A stretch of DNA of 64,000 bases from Corynespora cassiicola (GCA_022059125.1 JAEUWY010000008.1:1240001-1304000), one strand, 5' to 3'; positions 11,235-23,401 are shown, counted from the stretch's first letter. Numbers and translations are program-made. Notes: generated by a model from the sequence alone, not told the origin.

Positions 11235-13712
11235 ATGCAAGACCCAAATTTTCTCAGCGCTGCTGGCCACAGCTCTTATCCTGGACAACCTTTGGCAGAT
11301 GACAGCATTCGGTTGATTCGGTTACGCTCCGGACCCTGGCCAAGCCCCATACGCTGTGATTTATTTCAAGTCTCCCTAAAAGACAAACCCCAATATAAGG
11401 CGCTCTCCTACGTTTGGGGGTCGAAGAATGTCACAAGAAAAATATACTTGAATCGGCGGTTTTTTGCAATTACCGTCAACCTCGAAAGTGCCCTTCGTCA
11501 CCTGCGTCATCCTTCTGGGAATGAGTCATTGATATTGTGGATCGACGCCCTTTGCATCAACCAGGACGATTTGAACGAGCGCACACGTCAGGTGCAATTG
11601 ATGGGGCGAATATATCGCTCCTGTATAAGAGTTATCGTTTATTTGGGGAACCAGCTTGGAGATGTAGATTCGGTTGAGTCTGGGCAGGGGCTCGAAAAAG
11701 AGTTTGTCGATTTCTCGAGCACCCGAGGTGATTTGCGTCTCGCGGAGAAAGTTTTCCCTGCATCTCCGGATGGGACGACTCGGTCAACACTACAACCTTG
11801 TGGCCACTTCGAGGCCTGCAGGATTTTTGCGCTGATGCAAATACTTGATGCTGATTCTCATTTGAGAGAAACACCGCTCTTTAAGGACACAGCTCAAGAG
11901 AGCGAGGAGAGTTTCGAATCGAGCGATTACCAAAGGTCTCTTTTCGAAACTCTCAGGATGTTCATGCACCCTCCCTGGACACCATGGTGGAGTCGCATTT
12001 GGGTAATTCAGGAGATTGTTTTCCCGAAAGATGTATCAGTTACATATGGACGGTTATCCGCTGATTGGGATCTTTTCGCATCTGCAGCAAAGGGCTATCT
12101 TCGGCACAGCACTTCATGCTGCTCCCATGCCGTTGCAGAGCTACCGCGAGACTTGACCAAGGTTCTGACGGACTTCAGCACCCGAATTCAGGATATTGAA
12201 AATCTTCGTTTAGCTATCCACCACCCAGATGGTGAGAAGTATTCTCTATTGACTCTTTTAAAGCGTTTTCAGGGGCGGAAAGCATCTGACGCACGAGATA
12301 AAGTCTACGCATTGTTGAGTCTGGCCGAAGCTGGATTGAAGATCGAAAATTTGAGTCCAGATTATTCCCTTGATGTCGTCGAGGTTTACACCAAAGCTAC
12401 TTTCGAATCGATTCTTAGCACCCGGTCTCTTTCTGTATTCAACACAGATCTCAGTCGAAAATTCAGGACCGATTTACCCTCTTGGGTACCGGACTGGGAG
12501 TCACCCGGCGCATACAATCATCATTTGCGAACCAAAACAATTGAATTGTATAATGGTGTTCCCTTTTTTGAGAACATCAGCACCGCTGTTAAATTGCAGC
12601 AACATACACGCATCCTCAATGTCAAGGGAATAAAAAGGGGCATCATTTTGGCCAATGTGGAGGTGATGTGGGGAGACAGTGCAGAGGCCTGCGCGAAGAC
12701 AATTCAGGATTGGTGGCTTGTATTTGCACGCGAACTAAAGAACCCGGAGAAGCATTTCTTAGCCTTTTGTGAGCTCCTGTGTGGTGGCGTGTTGCTCTGC
12801 GAAACTGTTGAGCAGCAAGTCGTCATGAGACGAACTGTGTCGAGGGACAGTGTTCTTTTTGCGGCTTGGAAAAATTACTCAAAAAGATCTCCATTCCGGG
12901 ACAGCAATCTAAGCATGGCGTTCCTTGAAGGCTCACCGGTCCACGACCGCGACTTTCATTTTCCAATGGAGGTTGCATGGGGAGATTTGATGCAAAAGGT
13001 TTACGAGGATTCATCGTCGTATAACTTTCTACTCTTAACAATACTTGAAAGCCACGCATCATATTCCATCTGTGATTGGAGGGGCAGTTGGGAATGGACT
13101 ACTGAGGCCCATCGGAGAGGATTCATTGGGTTGGCGCTCATGGTTGTGCTGGCAACAAGTGAAGACTATCATTCCGCTGCGGGCCGTCTGTGCAAAGCGA
13201 GGACCATGTCTGACGAGGAAAAAGACGATATTAGCCAGTCACTTGCCAAGGAGGTAGGGTGGTGGGCGGATAGCTTTCAAGGACTTTTGGATACAATGTC
13301 ATCAACAGTGATGAAGCATGCTGTCGTCAGCCGCCGGAGCGTGAACGACATGGTTGATATGCTTGAAGAAGTTGAATCGCCGAGTGAGTTTATGCTCAGG
13401 TGGACCCACTTGCGTCAAGGTAGCTGGATGCTTGATTGGGTGAACAGCATGGACCACTCGATCATGACGGCGACATTGTCTCGTGGATTAATTTGTACTA
13501 GGAACGGATTCGGACTTGGTCCAGCAAATGCTCGATCCGGAGACGGAATATTCTTGCTGCAAGGAGGCCGAACTCCTTTCATTCTGAGAAGAGATAAAGT
13601 AACTGGCTACTATCGAGTCGTGGGCGACTGCTATCTCCAGGACGTGATGGATTGGGATGAAGGAGCTGCCATCAGTGCTGATGTAGGATGGGGGGATATC
13701 TATCTAGTGTAG
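11235..13712 (+). CDS. HET-domain protein
   Basis: This single-exon gene encodes about 825 residues. The frame is open to 11220, but the first true ATG is at 11235. The N-terminal HET domain is of the common type: KALSYVWGS near residue 55, LWIDALCINQDD near 101-112, ERTRQVQLMGRIY immediately after, and WWSRIWVIQEIVF near 252. The C-terminal half includes a block resembling the end of many HET proteins, with GDGIFLLQGGRTPFILR followed by YRVVGDCYLQDVM. It probably acts in heterokaryon incompatibility or immunity-like cell death, with an unknown trigger. It is intact and unrelated in detail to the HET gene at 97-2472. Confidence 0.92.
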   Translation: MQDPNFLSAAGHSSYPGQPLADDSIRLIRLRSGPWPSPIRCDLFQVSLKDKPQYKALSYVWGSKNVTRKIYLNRRFFAITVNLESALRHLRHPSGNESLILWIDALCINQDDLNERTRQVQLMGRIYRSCIRVIVYLGNQLGDVDSVESGQGLEKEFVDFSSTRGDLRLAEKVFPASPDGTTRSTLQPCGHFEACRIFALMQILDADSHLRETPLFKDTAQESEESFESSDYQRSLFETLRMFMHPPWTPWWSRIWVIQEIVFPKDVSVTYGRLSADWDLFASAAKGYLRHSTSCCSHAVAELPRDLTKVLTDFSTRIQDIENLRLAIHHPDGEKYSLLTLLKRFQGRKASDARDKVYALLSLAEAGLKIENLSPDYSLDVVEVYTKATFESILSTRSLSVFNTDLSRKFRTDLPSWVPDWESPGAYNHHLRTKTIELYNGVPFFENISTAVKLQQHTRILNVKGIKRGIILANVEVMWGDSAEACAKTIQDWWLVFARELKNPEKHFLAFCELLCGGVLLCETVEQQVVMRRTVSRDSVLFAAWKNYSKRSPFRDSNLSMAFLEGSPVHDRDFHFPMEVAWGDLMQKVYEDSSSYNFLLLTILESHASYSICDWRGSWEWTTEAHRRGFIGLALMVVLATSEDYHSAAGRLCKARTMSDEEKDDISQSLAKEVGWWADSFQGLLDTMSSTVMKHAVVSRRSVNDMVDMLEEVESPSEFMLRWTHLRQGSWMLDWVNSMDHSIMTATLSRGLICTRNGFGLGPANARSGDGIFLLQGGRTPFILRRDKVTGYYRVVGDCYLQDVMDWDEGAAISADVGWGDIYLV

Positions 13713-14687
13713 GGCCATAGCATTCAGATAGATGTTTATTTTCGAACCGTACAGAAGGATGATGAGGTGGCGATGCTGCTGCCTAGCTGCCGTGGTGTTT
13801 TAGTCCCGGGCCCACTTTTAGCTAAGCTTCGACGATTGGCCAATGACGGCCGCCGCACCCCGGACGCCAGGGGCACCTCAACTCCAAAAGTCTACCGGCA
13901 GCAAGTTCTTTGAATCCACCTCCTCTGCCCACCTGTGACAGCGCTGGTGCTTGAATTGATTGCATGACTAGGTCTTGTCTTGCGCTTTCTTTTCAATCGC
14001 GCAGGGTACATTTCTGGCCATCGAATGGTCTGATCCATCGGACTTAACAGCCGTTGTTAGGGGCAACCTCCGCGATCTCCATCCCACCTTGCCGGCCGCC
14101 TCGAGGCAACTAGCTGCCTGACCGCGCGCGTCCCCCCTCAACGCGTGTCTCCACCACTCAGCCCAAGACGCGTCCTCTCCTCCATCGCGCAAGCCATCTT
14201 GCGACTGAAGCGCTCACTGCATCCATCTCAGCCGTGCGCCGTGCGCCATTCTGTCACTACGCCCACCTCGCCGCCTACCATCGTCATTTGCGACCCATAG
14301 ACCCACATATACACATTGCAAGAAGGAGGAGCCTGGCGGCAGCCGAGCCGGTCGGGCTGGCAAAAAGAGACTTGGAGAGCAGCCAGAATCGCCAGCAGTG
14401 GCTGCACAAGGGCCGGCTCAGTACTACACCCTCTTGGAGACCTAGAGCGCAGCACATGTCCCATTAGATTGGACGACATACAAGAGCGTCGCCTCAGTCC
14501 CTCGTTGGTCCTTGACTCGCTCTGCCGCCTGCGCCCGTTTGCCAGCATTCTCGCTTTTGTCTTGTCGCATATCGAAGGCAACAGTCTGCGCCCACCATCA
14601 ACCTCGCCGCTCGTACATCTTTAGCATATTATCCTGCCGCCGACCTCCTCTGATTGTAACAGCTGTTACTCTACGAAACCACCCATC
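13713..14687. other. 5' region of the checkpoint kinase gene
   Basis: A GC-richer spacer of about 970 bp leads into the FHA kinase gene. The ORFs here lack family resemblance and are likely chance. A long promoter/5' UTR is the simplest reading. Confidence 0.5.
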
Positions 14688-17600
14688 ATGGAAGATGAGC
14701 CTACGCAGCCGTCTACGCAGCAAGTGCTAGACCCTCGGCGCATTGGTCGGAACAACTCGGGCTTGAACGAGCACGACGTCGCCGATGTACTGCTCATCAT
14801 GCACCCGGCATCGGCTACGGCGCTCAGAATTGTCGAAAACATGTCCAAGACCCGTGGTGAGCATGTCCACTTCCGGAGCAGCACAGACTCCATGGACGAA
14901 TCATTCATCGATATAGAGGAGCAAGAAACCATCATCATCGATCGCAACAACCCGAGCTACCCCAGGTCGCGCGTGGGCGCCGACCTTGCCTTGCGCTTCT
15001 CCAGCGTGGGTATCTTAAAGCAGAAGAAGCTTGGCTTTGTTTTTGGCCGCAACACCAACACAGCTGACATCATATTCCCCCAAGACTCGGGCAGACGCAT
15101 CAGCAACCGCCACTTTCGCATTTACTACAACAACGAAGGGGTCCTCATGTTGGAAGACATGTCGACCAACGGTACCATAGTCGACGATACTCTGCTCAAG
15201 AGCAAAGACCCCAAGTTCGCCAAGGCACGCATGCTGAGTTCGGGCTCCGTCATATGCATTCACAACAACAACGATGCCGAAATGATCAAGTTCGTCGTGC
15301 GCATTCCATCGCGTGCCTCACATGCCGATCGATACCATGAGAATCTTCGTGCCTTCGTTACAGAATGTGCTACGGGAGCGGACAAGGAGAAGAGTAAGCA
15401 ACAACCCATTCCAACGAGCTCACCACTGACATCACCTCAAGTCCTGCAGCGGCTAGGCGGACAGAACAACCGACAGACCATGAAATGGGACGGCGGAGAA
15501 AAGTACAATATCATTGGTCAGTAGAAATCGATTTGGCGATCCTAGACCTGTATTAACACCTGCAGGTGTCGTCGGAAAAGGAGCTTTTGCTACCGTCCAT
15601 CAACTAGCGACCAAGATGGAGGGCAAGCTGCTCGCCGCCAAAGAGCTCGAAAAGCGTCGATTCGTCAAGAACGGCCAGCTGGATCGCAAAATTGATAACG
15701 AGATGAAAATCATGGAGAGCCTCAAGCATCCTAATATCGTCGAATACGTCGAGTATCATGACGAGGGCGATTTCCTTTACATCATAATGGAGTTCATCCA
15801 CCATGGAGACCTGCAGACCCATCTTTCAAAAAACGGGCCCATGGCCGAGAAACCTGCTCGAACCATGTCTCAGCAAGTTCTGAACGCTTTGAGCTATATT
15901 CATCGGTCCAAGATTACTCACCGCGACATCAAGCCGGACAACATCTTGATAGCCAGCTTCGAACCTCTCCGAGTCAAGCTCTCCGATTTTGGTCTGTCAA
16001 AGGTGGTAAGAGGCAACGAAACCTTTTTGAAGACCTTTTGCGGCACTCTGTTGTACTGCGCACCCGAAGTTTTCCCAGACTTCCCGAGCACGGGCAAGAG
16101 ACGTCGTGGTGTGAAGCCGAGTAATGCCTACAGTTCAGCTGTCGATGTTTGGTCATTTGGCGGCGTTTTGTGGTTTGCCCTGTGTGGTACACCTCCGTTC
16201 CGAGGTGTCGTAGACGCGACGGGCGAGGCAATGTACAAGAACATTATGGCTACGAGGCTGGACCCCACTCCTCTGAGAGAAGCGGGGGTCTCGGAGTCGT
16301 GCATCGAGCTCTTGTGCTCCATGTTGGAGACGGACCCCGAGCGACGTCCAACCGCAATCCAGTGTCTCCAGCACCCTTGGCTAAATGACGGCGTTGTCGA
16401 GGTTCCGCCCGACCTAAATCTCCAGTCCATCATTGAAGAAGAGGAACCAGATGAAGAGGAGGCCCAACATCAACTCAGTCAACTAAGCATTCACGAAGAG
16501 ATCCCTGAGTCCGACGACGAGGCCGACGTCTTGTCAGACGAGTTCGAGAAACTCGTAGGCACTAGACAGGTGAAACGCATCCGCAAAGACCCCTTGTTTC
16601 CCAGGAATCAGTTGCGGGATCGTATAGAAGACTCCATTGACGATTATTCTTTCAATTCGGAACCAGCCATGAATTTTACAGGCGAAGATGAAGAAAGTTT
16701 CAAAATAGCACCTGGATCTGGCCGGCCGCGATTATTTGGAGAGATAGGAACGTCTGACATTGAGAAATCGAGCGTCATGAATGCGCTTACTGAGGGCGCA
16801 GTCTCTCACCAAGCCCCGCAGGGTGAAGCTACCGGCCAAAACGACGTGACTTCAAGTCACACCATAGGCCGTGCTCAGCAGCAACATACTGCTTCAGCTA
16901 TCCGCGAAACACATCAGCTGGACGGCGCATACTCGTCACCCAGCCTCCTCGGTGCCGAGTCAATGGTTCGGGAACTAAACAGGTATGATGCTCCAAATAA
17001 ATGAGCCGAGGCCGGAGCTAACATGTAGATAGTAAGCATCCCGTTACGCCTTTGCCTATACGTCACGAGCGACCCAACCGAGTTCTCACCAAAGCTCGGA
17101 AGAATGATCCGGACATTTCTCCAGAACATCAACTAACATTCAATCCTTCTAGTGGCCTCTCCCCAATCACCCGTGTCGGGCGCTCATAGTCCAAATGAGC
17201 CAGAAACTCCAAAGACCCCCGATGTCCCCCAGCACAATTCACTCGAGAATACCAACCAGCATCCTAGCCAGATCAGTGAGGCAACACCCAAAGCGAAGCG
17301 CCCGGCCCTTGACCGCCAGATCAGTCTCCCTAGGACGGCCTCTTTCTACTACGATCCATACGACCCTGCTACGCACAATTTAGAATACGCATCCAAAGTT
17401 AGCGGTATCGATTTTATTGGCGCCTCCGAAACCCACAACAATGGCCAGCCTCGACTCGACGACACGATGAGAGTCTCAGCTGCGGACAGCACCACCAGCA
17501 GGGACTCTGACTCCGGATCAGCGGTAGTTGCAGCAGTCCCTTCGCCGCCTGCTGACCCAGATATTAAACCTCCACCGCGACGTCTGGGCAAGCTCACGGC

Positions 17601-18060
17601 CACGCCAGATTCGTTCGCGCCTAACCTCATTCTCAACATCGACCAGAGCAGGACTTCTTGGGGTCGCTCACCAGGCAATACCATTGTCTACGATGATCCC
17701 ACCGAGATCCGCATCTCAAAAACATCTTTTGTCATCTTTTGGTACTGCTCTGATGAAAACCACCGTGGAGTTGTCCAGGAGATGTCGCAACAAGGCAAAG
17801 ACTGGACCGGTCTTGAGAATCTGCATGTTGGCATCTTCACAGATGCTACCTCGGGCATATCGATTAACGGGGTCCATTTACGGAAGCGCGATGACCGCGG
17901 CCGTCAGCTCTTCGGCCATCTTCACACCGGAGACATAATCCAAGTGTTCAGCAATGCTCGTGGTACGGATCGCCTCAAGTTCAAGTGCACATTTTATCGC
18001 GGATCTGGAAAGGATCCGCGCCCTGCTGGCGAGAATTTTGCCATTTGGCCTCGGAAATGA
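14688..18060 (+). CDS. rad53: FHA-kinase-FHA checkpoint protein kinase, Rad53/Chk2 type
   Basis: Exon 1 is 14688..15516, intron 1 is 15517..15565 (GTCAGT to CTGCAG), exon 2 runs from 15566 to about 16982, and the last exon ends at 18060. The N-terminal FHA domain shows GFVFGRNTNTADIIF, SNRHFRI and DMSTNGT. The kinase domain has GKGAFATVHQ, AAKEL, HRDIKPDNIL, DFGLSKV, the LYCAPEVF loop and VDVWSFGGVLW. A second FHA-like domain lies near the C-terminus (SWGRSPGN through SGISINGV). This order matches Rad53, the nuclear kinase activated by Mec1/Tel1 after DNA damage or replication stress. An acidic, SQ/TQ-poor linker separates kinase and FHA2. The junction between 16983 and about 17189 is unresolved: the strong donor at 16983 and strong acceptor ending 17152 are out of phase, while acceptors at 17189, or at 17032 with a second intron, would keep the frame. 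Confidence 0.88.
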
Positions 18061-18645
18061 TAGTCCTACTCGGCTTGAATTTTCGACCATCTAACACTTC
18101 AAATCTTCTCTCTACGATTAATTCATTTTGAAAGGGCTAGTGGGCGTTTACGGCATCAATTGATTGATTGTGCATACATTTCTTGCCCGCTTGGAATTTG
18201 CTCGGAAAATGAGGGACTTTGATCACTGGAATTTTCTCGGTACGTTCCAAGGTTTTATCTACATTGGGAACAGACGGGAGAACTAGAAGGCAGTCTTGAT
18301 GGGTTTGTGCAGCGGGGTATCAGCGATCTTGGACGTTTAGGTAGATCCTTGTGATATCAAAGCTGGATGAAGTTCAACAGCATTATATAATGTAAATAAT
18401 CCTATGTAACATGCGATGGGCTTTGATTTCCATATTTGCATGAATCGGCGACCAAACGGTGATCAAACGGTACCCCGGGGATGATGCAAATACCGAAGGC
18501 GATGCAGTCTAGCCGTATTAGGCTACGGCGATATAAGCTCTCGGAAGTGACATCTGTCTCCAAGCAACCATCGCCGCTCCACCACCGCATTGAGTGACTT
18601 TGCTACGCACTCACTTCCCTCATTTCCAAGGTTCGAGACGCCGCC
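18061..18645. other. Intergenic spacer
   Basis: No gene is supported. It holds the 3' end of the kinase gene and the promoter of the OS-9-like gene. Confidence 0.55.
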
Positions 18646-20306
18646 ATGAGGAACTTCTGGGCTCTCCCAGCATTCTTGCGCATTGCGCTTGCGAGTCAGC
18701 ATGCCTTTAGCGTCTTCGATGACCTGCTCGCATTCCCGCAGGTCTGCCCGCCTTCACCACCGAGCACTTGCGCTTCCATGCTAATTGATTCGCAGTATGA
18801 AGTCATTTTTCCAAACACCTTCATAACCGACAAAGACGCCACGTCGCTCCTCTCCCACAGCGTGTCCCGCAGCACGTCCGCATCACCCGGTTCGCAAGAG
18901 ACACAGGAGCTCTCCAAGCCCACGAAGCCGTCGTCAAATACGCAATCCGACGATGCGCCTCTGGAGGAAACATATGAGGCGGTGGTTCTGGGAGGGCAGC
19001 GCTACCTCTGCAGCATACCCGTCATTCCAGATGAAGGGCCACAGAATAACACGGCGTCTGCGGAGGAGGCAAGGATTGAAGAAGAGAAGGAACTTGTTCG
19101 CGCTAGTCACCGCGGGTCGGAGCTCTTGGAGAGTATGCAGGGTGACTGCATATATTATCTGAGTGGGTGGTGGAGCTATAGCTTCTGCTACAATGACGAG
19201 GTGAAGCAATTCCATCAGCTCCCGCCCAGTCGCGGGGTGCCAATATACCCCCCAGTCGAAGATACTTCTGTTCAGAGCTACGTTCTCGGCCAATTCCCTA
19301 AGAAGGAAAAAGCAGCGAAGTTGGCTAGGAAGACTCTGGGCAACGAGGAGGGTACCAAGGAAACACTAGATGACGAGGACAGCTCCAGCGATAACGCCGA
19401 GGGAGACCTCGAAATTCCAACATTGGAGACCAGGGGTGCCAGCAGATATATGGTGCAACGGCTGTCTGGTGGTACTGAATGCGATCTGACAGGCAAGGAG
19501 CGGAAGATTGAAGTTCAGGTACGTGTTGCCCACAACTCGGATGAGCTATGCTAACAGATTCGCCCTTATAGTTCCACTGCCATCCACAATCTGCCGATAA
19601 GATTTCCATGATCAAGGAGACTTCCACCTGCTCGTACCTCATGATCATCTATACTCCGCGTTTATGCAAGGATGTTGCATTCCAGCCTCCCCAGGAAAAC
19701 CTCGCGCATGCCATTTCCTGCAAGGCCGTCATCCCCGAAGCCGAAGCCGATGAGTGGACCATTGACCGCCTTGAAGACAAGATTCGGGAAACAGAACGCC
19801 TCGTAAATCAGATTGAAAAGGAAAATCCCCTACGTGAGATGGATCCTGGCGTAGAGGGCTCCACCAAGCGCGGTCCCATCATCGGAGGCATTGAAGTGGG
19901 CGCCAAACTCCTCGTAGGCGGAGAGGGCAAGGTGATTGAGAAGAGCGTTGTTGTGGGCGGAGGCAAGGAAACGTACATCGGGACGGTGGCCAGCAGCGAT
20001 GGCAGGCAAATGTCAACGGCCGAGATGAAGAAGTTGAACATACACGACCCCAAGCACATTGAGAAGCTGAAGAAAGACGTGCAGAAGCTTGCAGGTCGCA
20101 AGGGGTGGAAGCTGGATCTGATCGACACGCCACAAGGCAGAGAGTTCCGCGGTATCATTGACGTCGACGACGAAGAGCAGGGTGCCGAGGACAAGGGCAA
20201 AGGCATGGGATCAAAAGAAACTCAGGAGGGCGATGCCCAAGGCCAGCGCAAAGAAGTGGAGAAAGAGCAACAAGGGAGTGAAGAAGTGTACAAGGATGAA
20301 CTGTAA
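18646..20306 (+). CDS. yos9: ER quality-control lectin OS-9/Yos9 homologue
   Basis: Exons 18646..19518 and 19572..20306 (intron with GTACGT donor and CTTATAG acceptor) encode 535 residues. A signal peptide (MRNFWALPAFLRIALASQ) leads into an MRH lectin domain with GDCIYYLSGWWSYSFCYND, YVLGQF, GTECDLTGKERK and STCSYLMIIYTPRLC. The cysteines and the GWW segment are those that bind trimmed mannose in OS-9/Yos9. The protein ends in KDEL, an ER-retrieval signal. In yeast, Yos9 works with the Hrd1-Hrd3 ligase to select misfolded glycoproteins for degradation. It is a core gene, intact and convergent with the SDR gene only about 70 bp downstream. The acidic, glutamate- and glutamine-rich tail before KDEL is typical of fungal orthologues. 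Confidence 0.92.
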
Positions 20307-20376
20307 GCTTTGACGATGAGACGATTTCGTTTTCTCCAGTAATATACCACTCTATTGTTCCTTGCACACTCTCTCA

Positions 20377-21520
20377 TCAAACAGGAACCGTCAACGGATT
20401 CATGACACTCGCTCCTCCATCGACTCTCAGCTCGGCCCCAGTGATGTAGCTACTAAACCCACTGGCCAAAAACCCTGCCACCCTCGCGACCTCCTCTGGC
20501 CTCCCCGCCCTCTCTAAGCCAATGACTCTCCTCTGCGTCTCCTCCTCCTGCAAACTACTTGGCGGAAACTGCCCCCTCTCCATTTCCTTAACACCACTCC
20601 CCTTCAAATCCACACCCACATCAATCTGCCCCGCCGTAATCGCATTAATCCTAACACCCGTCCCCTTGAGCACCGCAACCCCACTCCTCACCACCCCCAG
20701 CGCGGCATGCGACGACATGGTAAACGCCGGACCCCAACACCCACCATACGTCCCCGCCACCGAACTCACCACAATAATACTCCCATAGGGCGCATCTTTG
20801 GGCGCCGCATTCGGATAACTTCCCTTGGGAGTCGTCTTCTGCATAGCGGCGGGCGCGTACTTGAGCGCGAAGAAGGCAGGCATGCTATTCGCCTCGAAGG
20901 CGGCGGAGAGGTCGTGGGGGGAGGTTGTCGTGATGGAGGGGGGGCCAAGGAGGCCGGTGGAAGAGGTCCGGATGTCGAGGCGGCCCCAGGTGTTCAGGAC
21001 GTCATCGATGAGGGCGAGGGTGGATTCCTCCGAGGTGGGGTTGTAGGGATAGGGGATTATCTTTGTGTTGGGGTGGGTGGTGGTTAGGGTGGCGAGGAGG
21101 GAGGGGGGGAGGGAGGGGCTGGCGTAGATGCAGGCTGCGCCGTGGGCTGGTGGGAGGGTTAGATGGGGGTTTGTTTGGGGGTAGGTTGTAGGGATAGATA
21201 GGATGGGAGAGTAAGGAGGTTTGTTTTCGCGCCATCGTGAAGGAGAGTCGATGAGGGATTGAACATACCGGCTAGCTCAGATACGATAGCTTGACCCACG
21301 GGTTGGGATGCGCCTGTAACGACGCACACGAAGCCGTACTAGAAGCAATTCACCCATCAGCGACATTCCCGTCTGAAGTACCACCAACCCACTCCACTGC
21401 CAAAAAAAAAGCCCAAACCCAAACCAACGAAACGCAAAAACTCACAAGCTTCCCATCCGCCCTATACGGCGAAAAATGCTCCGAATCAAACCCCTCCGCC
21501 GAAGCCGTAGATCCCGCCAT
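20377..21520 (-). CDS. Short-chain dehydrogenase/reductase (SDR)
   Basis: Exons 21446..21520, 21269..21338 and 20377..21146 give 304 residues in frame (introns 107 and 122 nt). Exon 2 encodes the nucleotide-binding strand and loop (FVCVVTGASQPVGQAI). Exon 3 supplies the rest: LDIRTSSTGLLGPPS in place of the usual NAG motif, IIVVSSVAGTYGG and GVRINAITAGQIDVG, ending with GFLASGFSSYITGAELRVDG. It is an enoyl-reductase- or ketoreductase-like SDR, with unknown substrate. The active-site tyrosine of the YxxxK motif is not evident: the expected segment reads FTMSSHAALG, so catalysis may be altered or absent. The frame remains open upstream of the chosen ATG, so a longer N-terminus with a hydrophobic stretch is possible. 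Confidence 0.75.
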
Positions 21521-22217
21521 GCTCAACGACAAAGCTGTCAAAAGCCAAATGCACAAAAGATGAAAGCTAGCTCCCACTGCGCGCCTCAAGTCTTTCTAAA
21601 CGAAACAATTCGAACAATTCAAAAGCTCAAGGCTCTCCAGACGAAAATACAGAATCTACAGGACGGCCATGCCGCCCTTTTTGCCTCGCGCATACTCCCC
21701 GGGGTCAAGCTGTACAGCTCGACACACATCCACGGGGCGCGGAGATGCATGATTGCGCAAATGCGTCGACGGCGGTTGGTCGAGGGCCGACGCGAGGTGC
21801 AGAGGCGGGCGGAGCGGGCTGCGGGCTGCGGGCTGCGGGCTTATCGGGAGCTTATCGCGGAGCGTGTGCAGATCGGGGGGCTGGAGGGGTGTTTGGCCGC
21901 TCGGGGGTCCGCGGGGATGGGTTCTGAGGCCGTGCATGTGCAATGGGGTGGCATGGTGGTGTGTACTTTGTATGAGGGTCGCACAAGGTGGGATGATCGG
22001 TCAGGGAGATGTGGAAAGGGTGGTGAGAGGCTGGTGGTTATTTATTTCTAAATGTGCTGAGGGGCGGTTTCTGTGCCCCTCTATCGTCCGTCGCGTCATC
22101 GTCGCTCCCCTCCGCTGGCTTTCCCGCGAGGTGCGAGCTCGCCAGATAGATATCCTATATACCTGCTCTGCATTTGTATCTCCATTTCTCTCCTCCATAT
22201 CTAGCCATTCGGGCAGC
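21521..22217. other. Intergenic spacer with a short GCGGGCT tandem tract
   Basis: No gene is supported; ORFs on the plus strand are arginine-rich frames of GC-rich DNA. A short tandem of GCGGGCT heptamers occurs near 21817-21842. Confidence 0.5.
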
Positions 22218-22842
22218 CTACGCCTCCTGATTCTTCTTCAACTCCTCCCTCGGCGGCAGAACATCCGGCCCAAAGCTCAGCGGCAGCAACTCCCCCATCG
22301 TCCTCACGATATACTTGCCATTCTTGTTGAACATGAAGATGGGCGTCTCAAGCCCGAGAAACTCGCGCAAGAACTGCCGGCACATGCCGCATGGCGAGCA
22401 ATAGTCCTCCATGTCCGTCGCCACGCCCACCGCCTTGAACGACCCGATACGGTGGCCCTGCACCACCGCCGTGCCCATGGCTACGCGCTCCGCACACGTT
22501 CCGACGGGGTATGCCGCGTTCTCGACGTTGGCGCCCGTGATAATGGTCGGGGTGGAGGTCTCGGACGAGGATGGTTGGATGAGGAGCGATGCGCCGACAC
22601 GGAAGAGCGAGTACGGGCCTGCACACCGTTAGCATGACATTCGCAGATATGTCCAGCCCGGCATGGAGCTATGTGAAGGGCCTTTGGGAGCTCTGGGGAA
22701 GGAGCTTACAGTATGCCGTTGCTCGCGCGTCGATGCAGTTCTGGCCCAGAGCTTGCAGCTCCGTGGCCGAGAGGCCGTAGATCAGACCATCCTTCTCTTG
22801 GACGGGTTCGGCTGCGACAGGCTTGAAGGCGGATGCTGTCAT
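22218..22842 (-). CDS. cdd1: Cytidine deaminase
   Basis: Exons 22710..22842 and 22218..22618 (91-nt intron ending GTGTGCAG, GCTAACG branch) encode 177 residues. It is a zinc-dependent cytidine deaminase of the pyrimidine salvage pathway, converting cytidine/deoxycytidine to uridine/deoxyuridine. The substrate and zinc motifs are complete: YCPYSLFRVGASLL across the splice, NVENAAYPVGTCAERVA with the catalytic TCAE, and CSPCGMCRQFLREF with the CxxC pair. The length is slightly above the usual 130-150 residues, because of an N-terminal extension of about 20 and a short charged tail (PPREELKKNQEA). It is a cytosolic housekeeping enzyme. Confidence 0.93.
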
Positions 22843-23401
22843 TGTGGAAGGGAAGGAGAGAAAGCGGAGGGGGTGGGCGCGCGCTGGGAGCTTTGTAGGA
22901 GTACGTGAGCCGAGGCTTGCCGCCGCGCGAGCTAAGGATATCGGGGACCTCCGATGCGAGAGCGCGAGATTGGGGACGATAAGTGAGCGATCCTGCCGCC
23001 TTTTGCTGCCACCGGGTGCGGGCTTGTGAGCTTTTAAGGAATGTGCCGCCGGTGTTTGTGGACTACGTGGTGCTTGGGACCTGCTGGTTTCTGCGCCGCA
23101 TTCGGCTTTGAGACCATTGGTGCAATGAAAGCGAGTTGTATTGATGGGAGCGCCCACTTGGTCACCCTTTGCTGGAGTTGCGCCTTATTTTAGAAAAGTA
23201 TAGATTTATTGTACAGATGATGAGTGGGTTGTATAAAGATAATCCGGGTCGTGAGGATAGTTGAGCTGGGTATCTCTTCGAAATCAGCAATCGACTGTGG
23301 CTCCGGCATAGACCGAGATAAACTCCTTATACCGGTCATCAGAGACACAAAAAAACATCTCATCATGTCTAGAACAGCTCTTGACGCCCTTACTGCGACT
23401 T
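22843..23401. other. Intergenic spacer
   Basis: This is the upstream region of the cytidine deaminase gene and the 3' flank of the Jac1 gene, both on the minus strand. No additional gene is seen. Confidence 0.55.

Noticed and set aside
21476..22637. Long arginine-rich plus-strand ORFs over 21.5-22.6 kb
   Set aside because: They overlap the first exon of the SDR and the cytidine deaminase gene in other frames and consist of GC-driven Arg/Gly-rich sequence.
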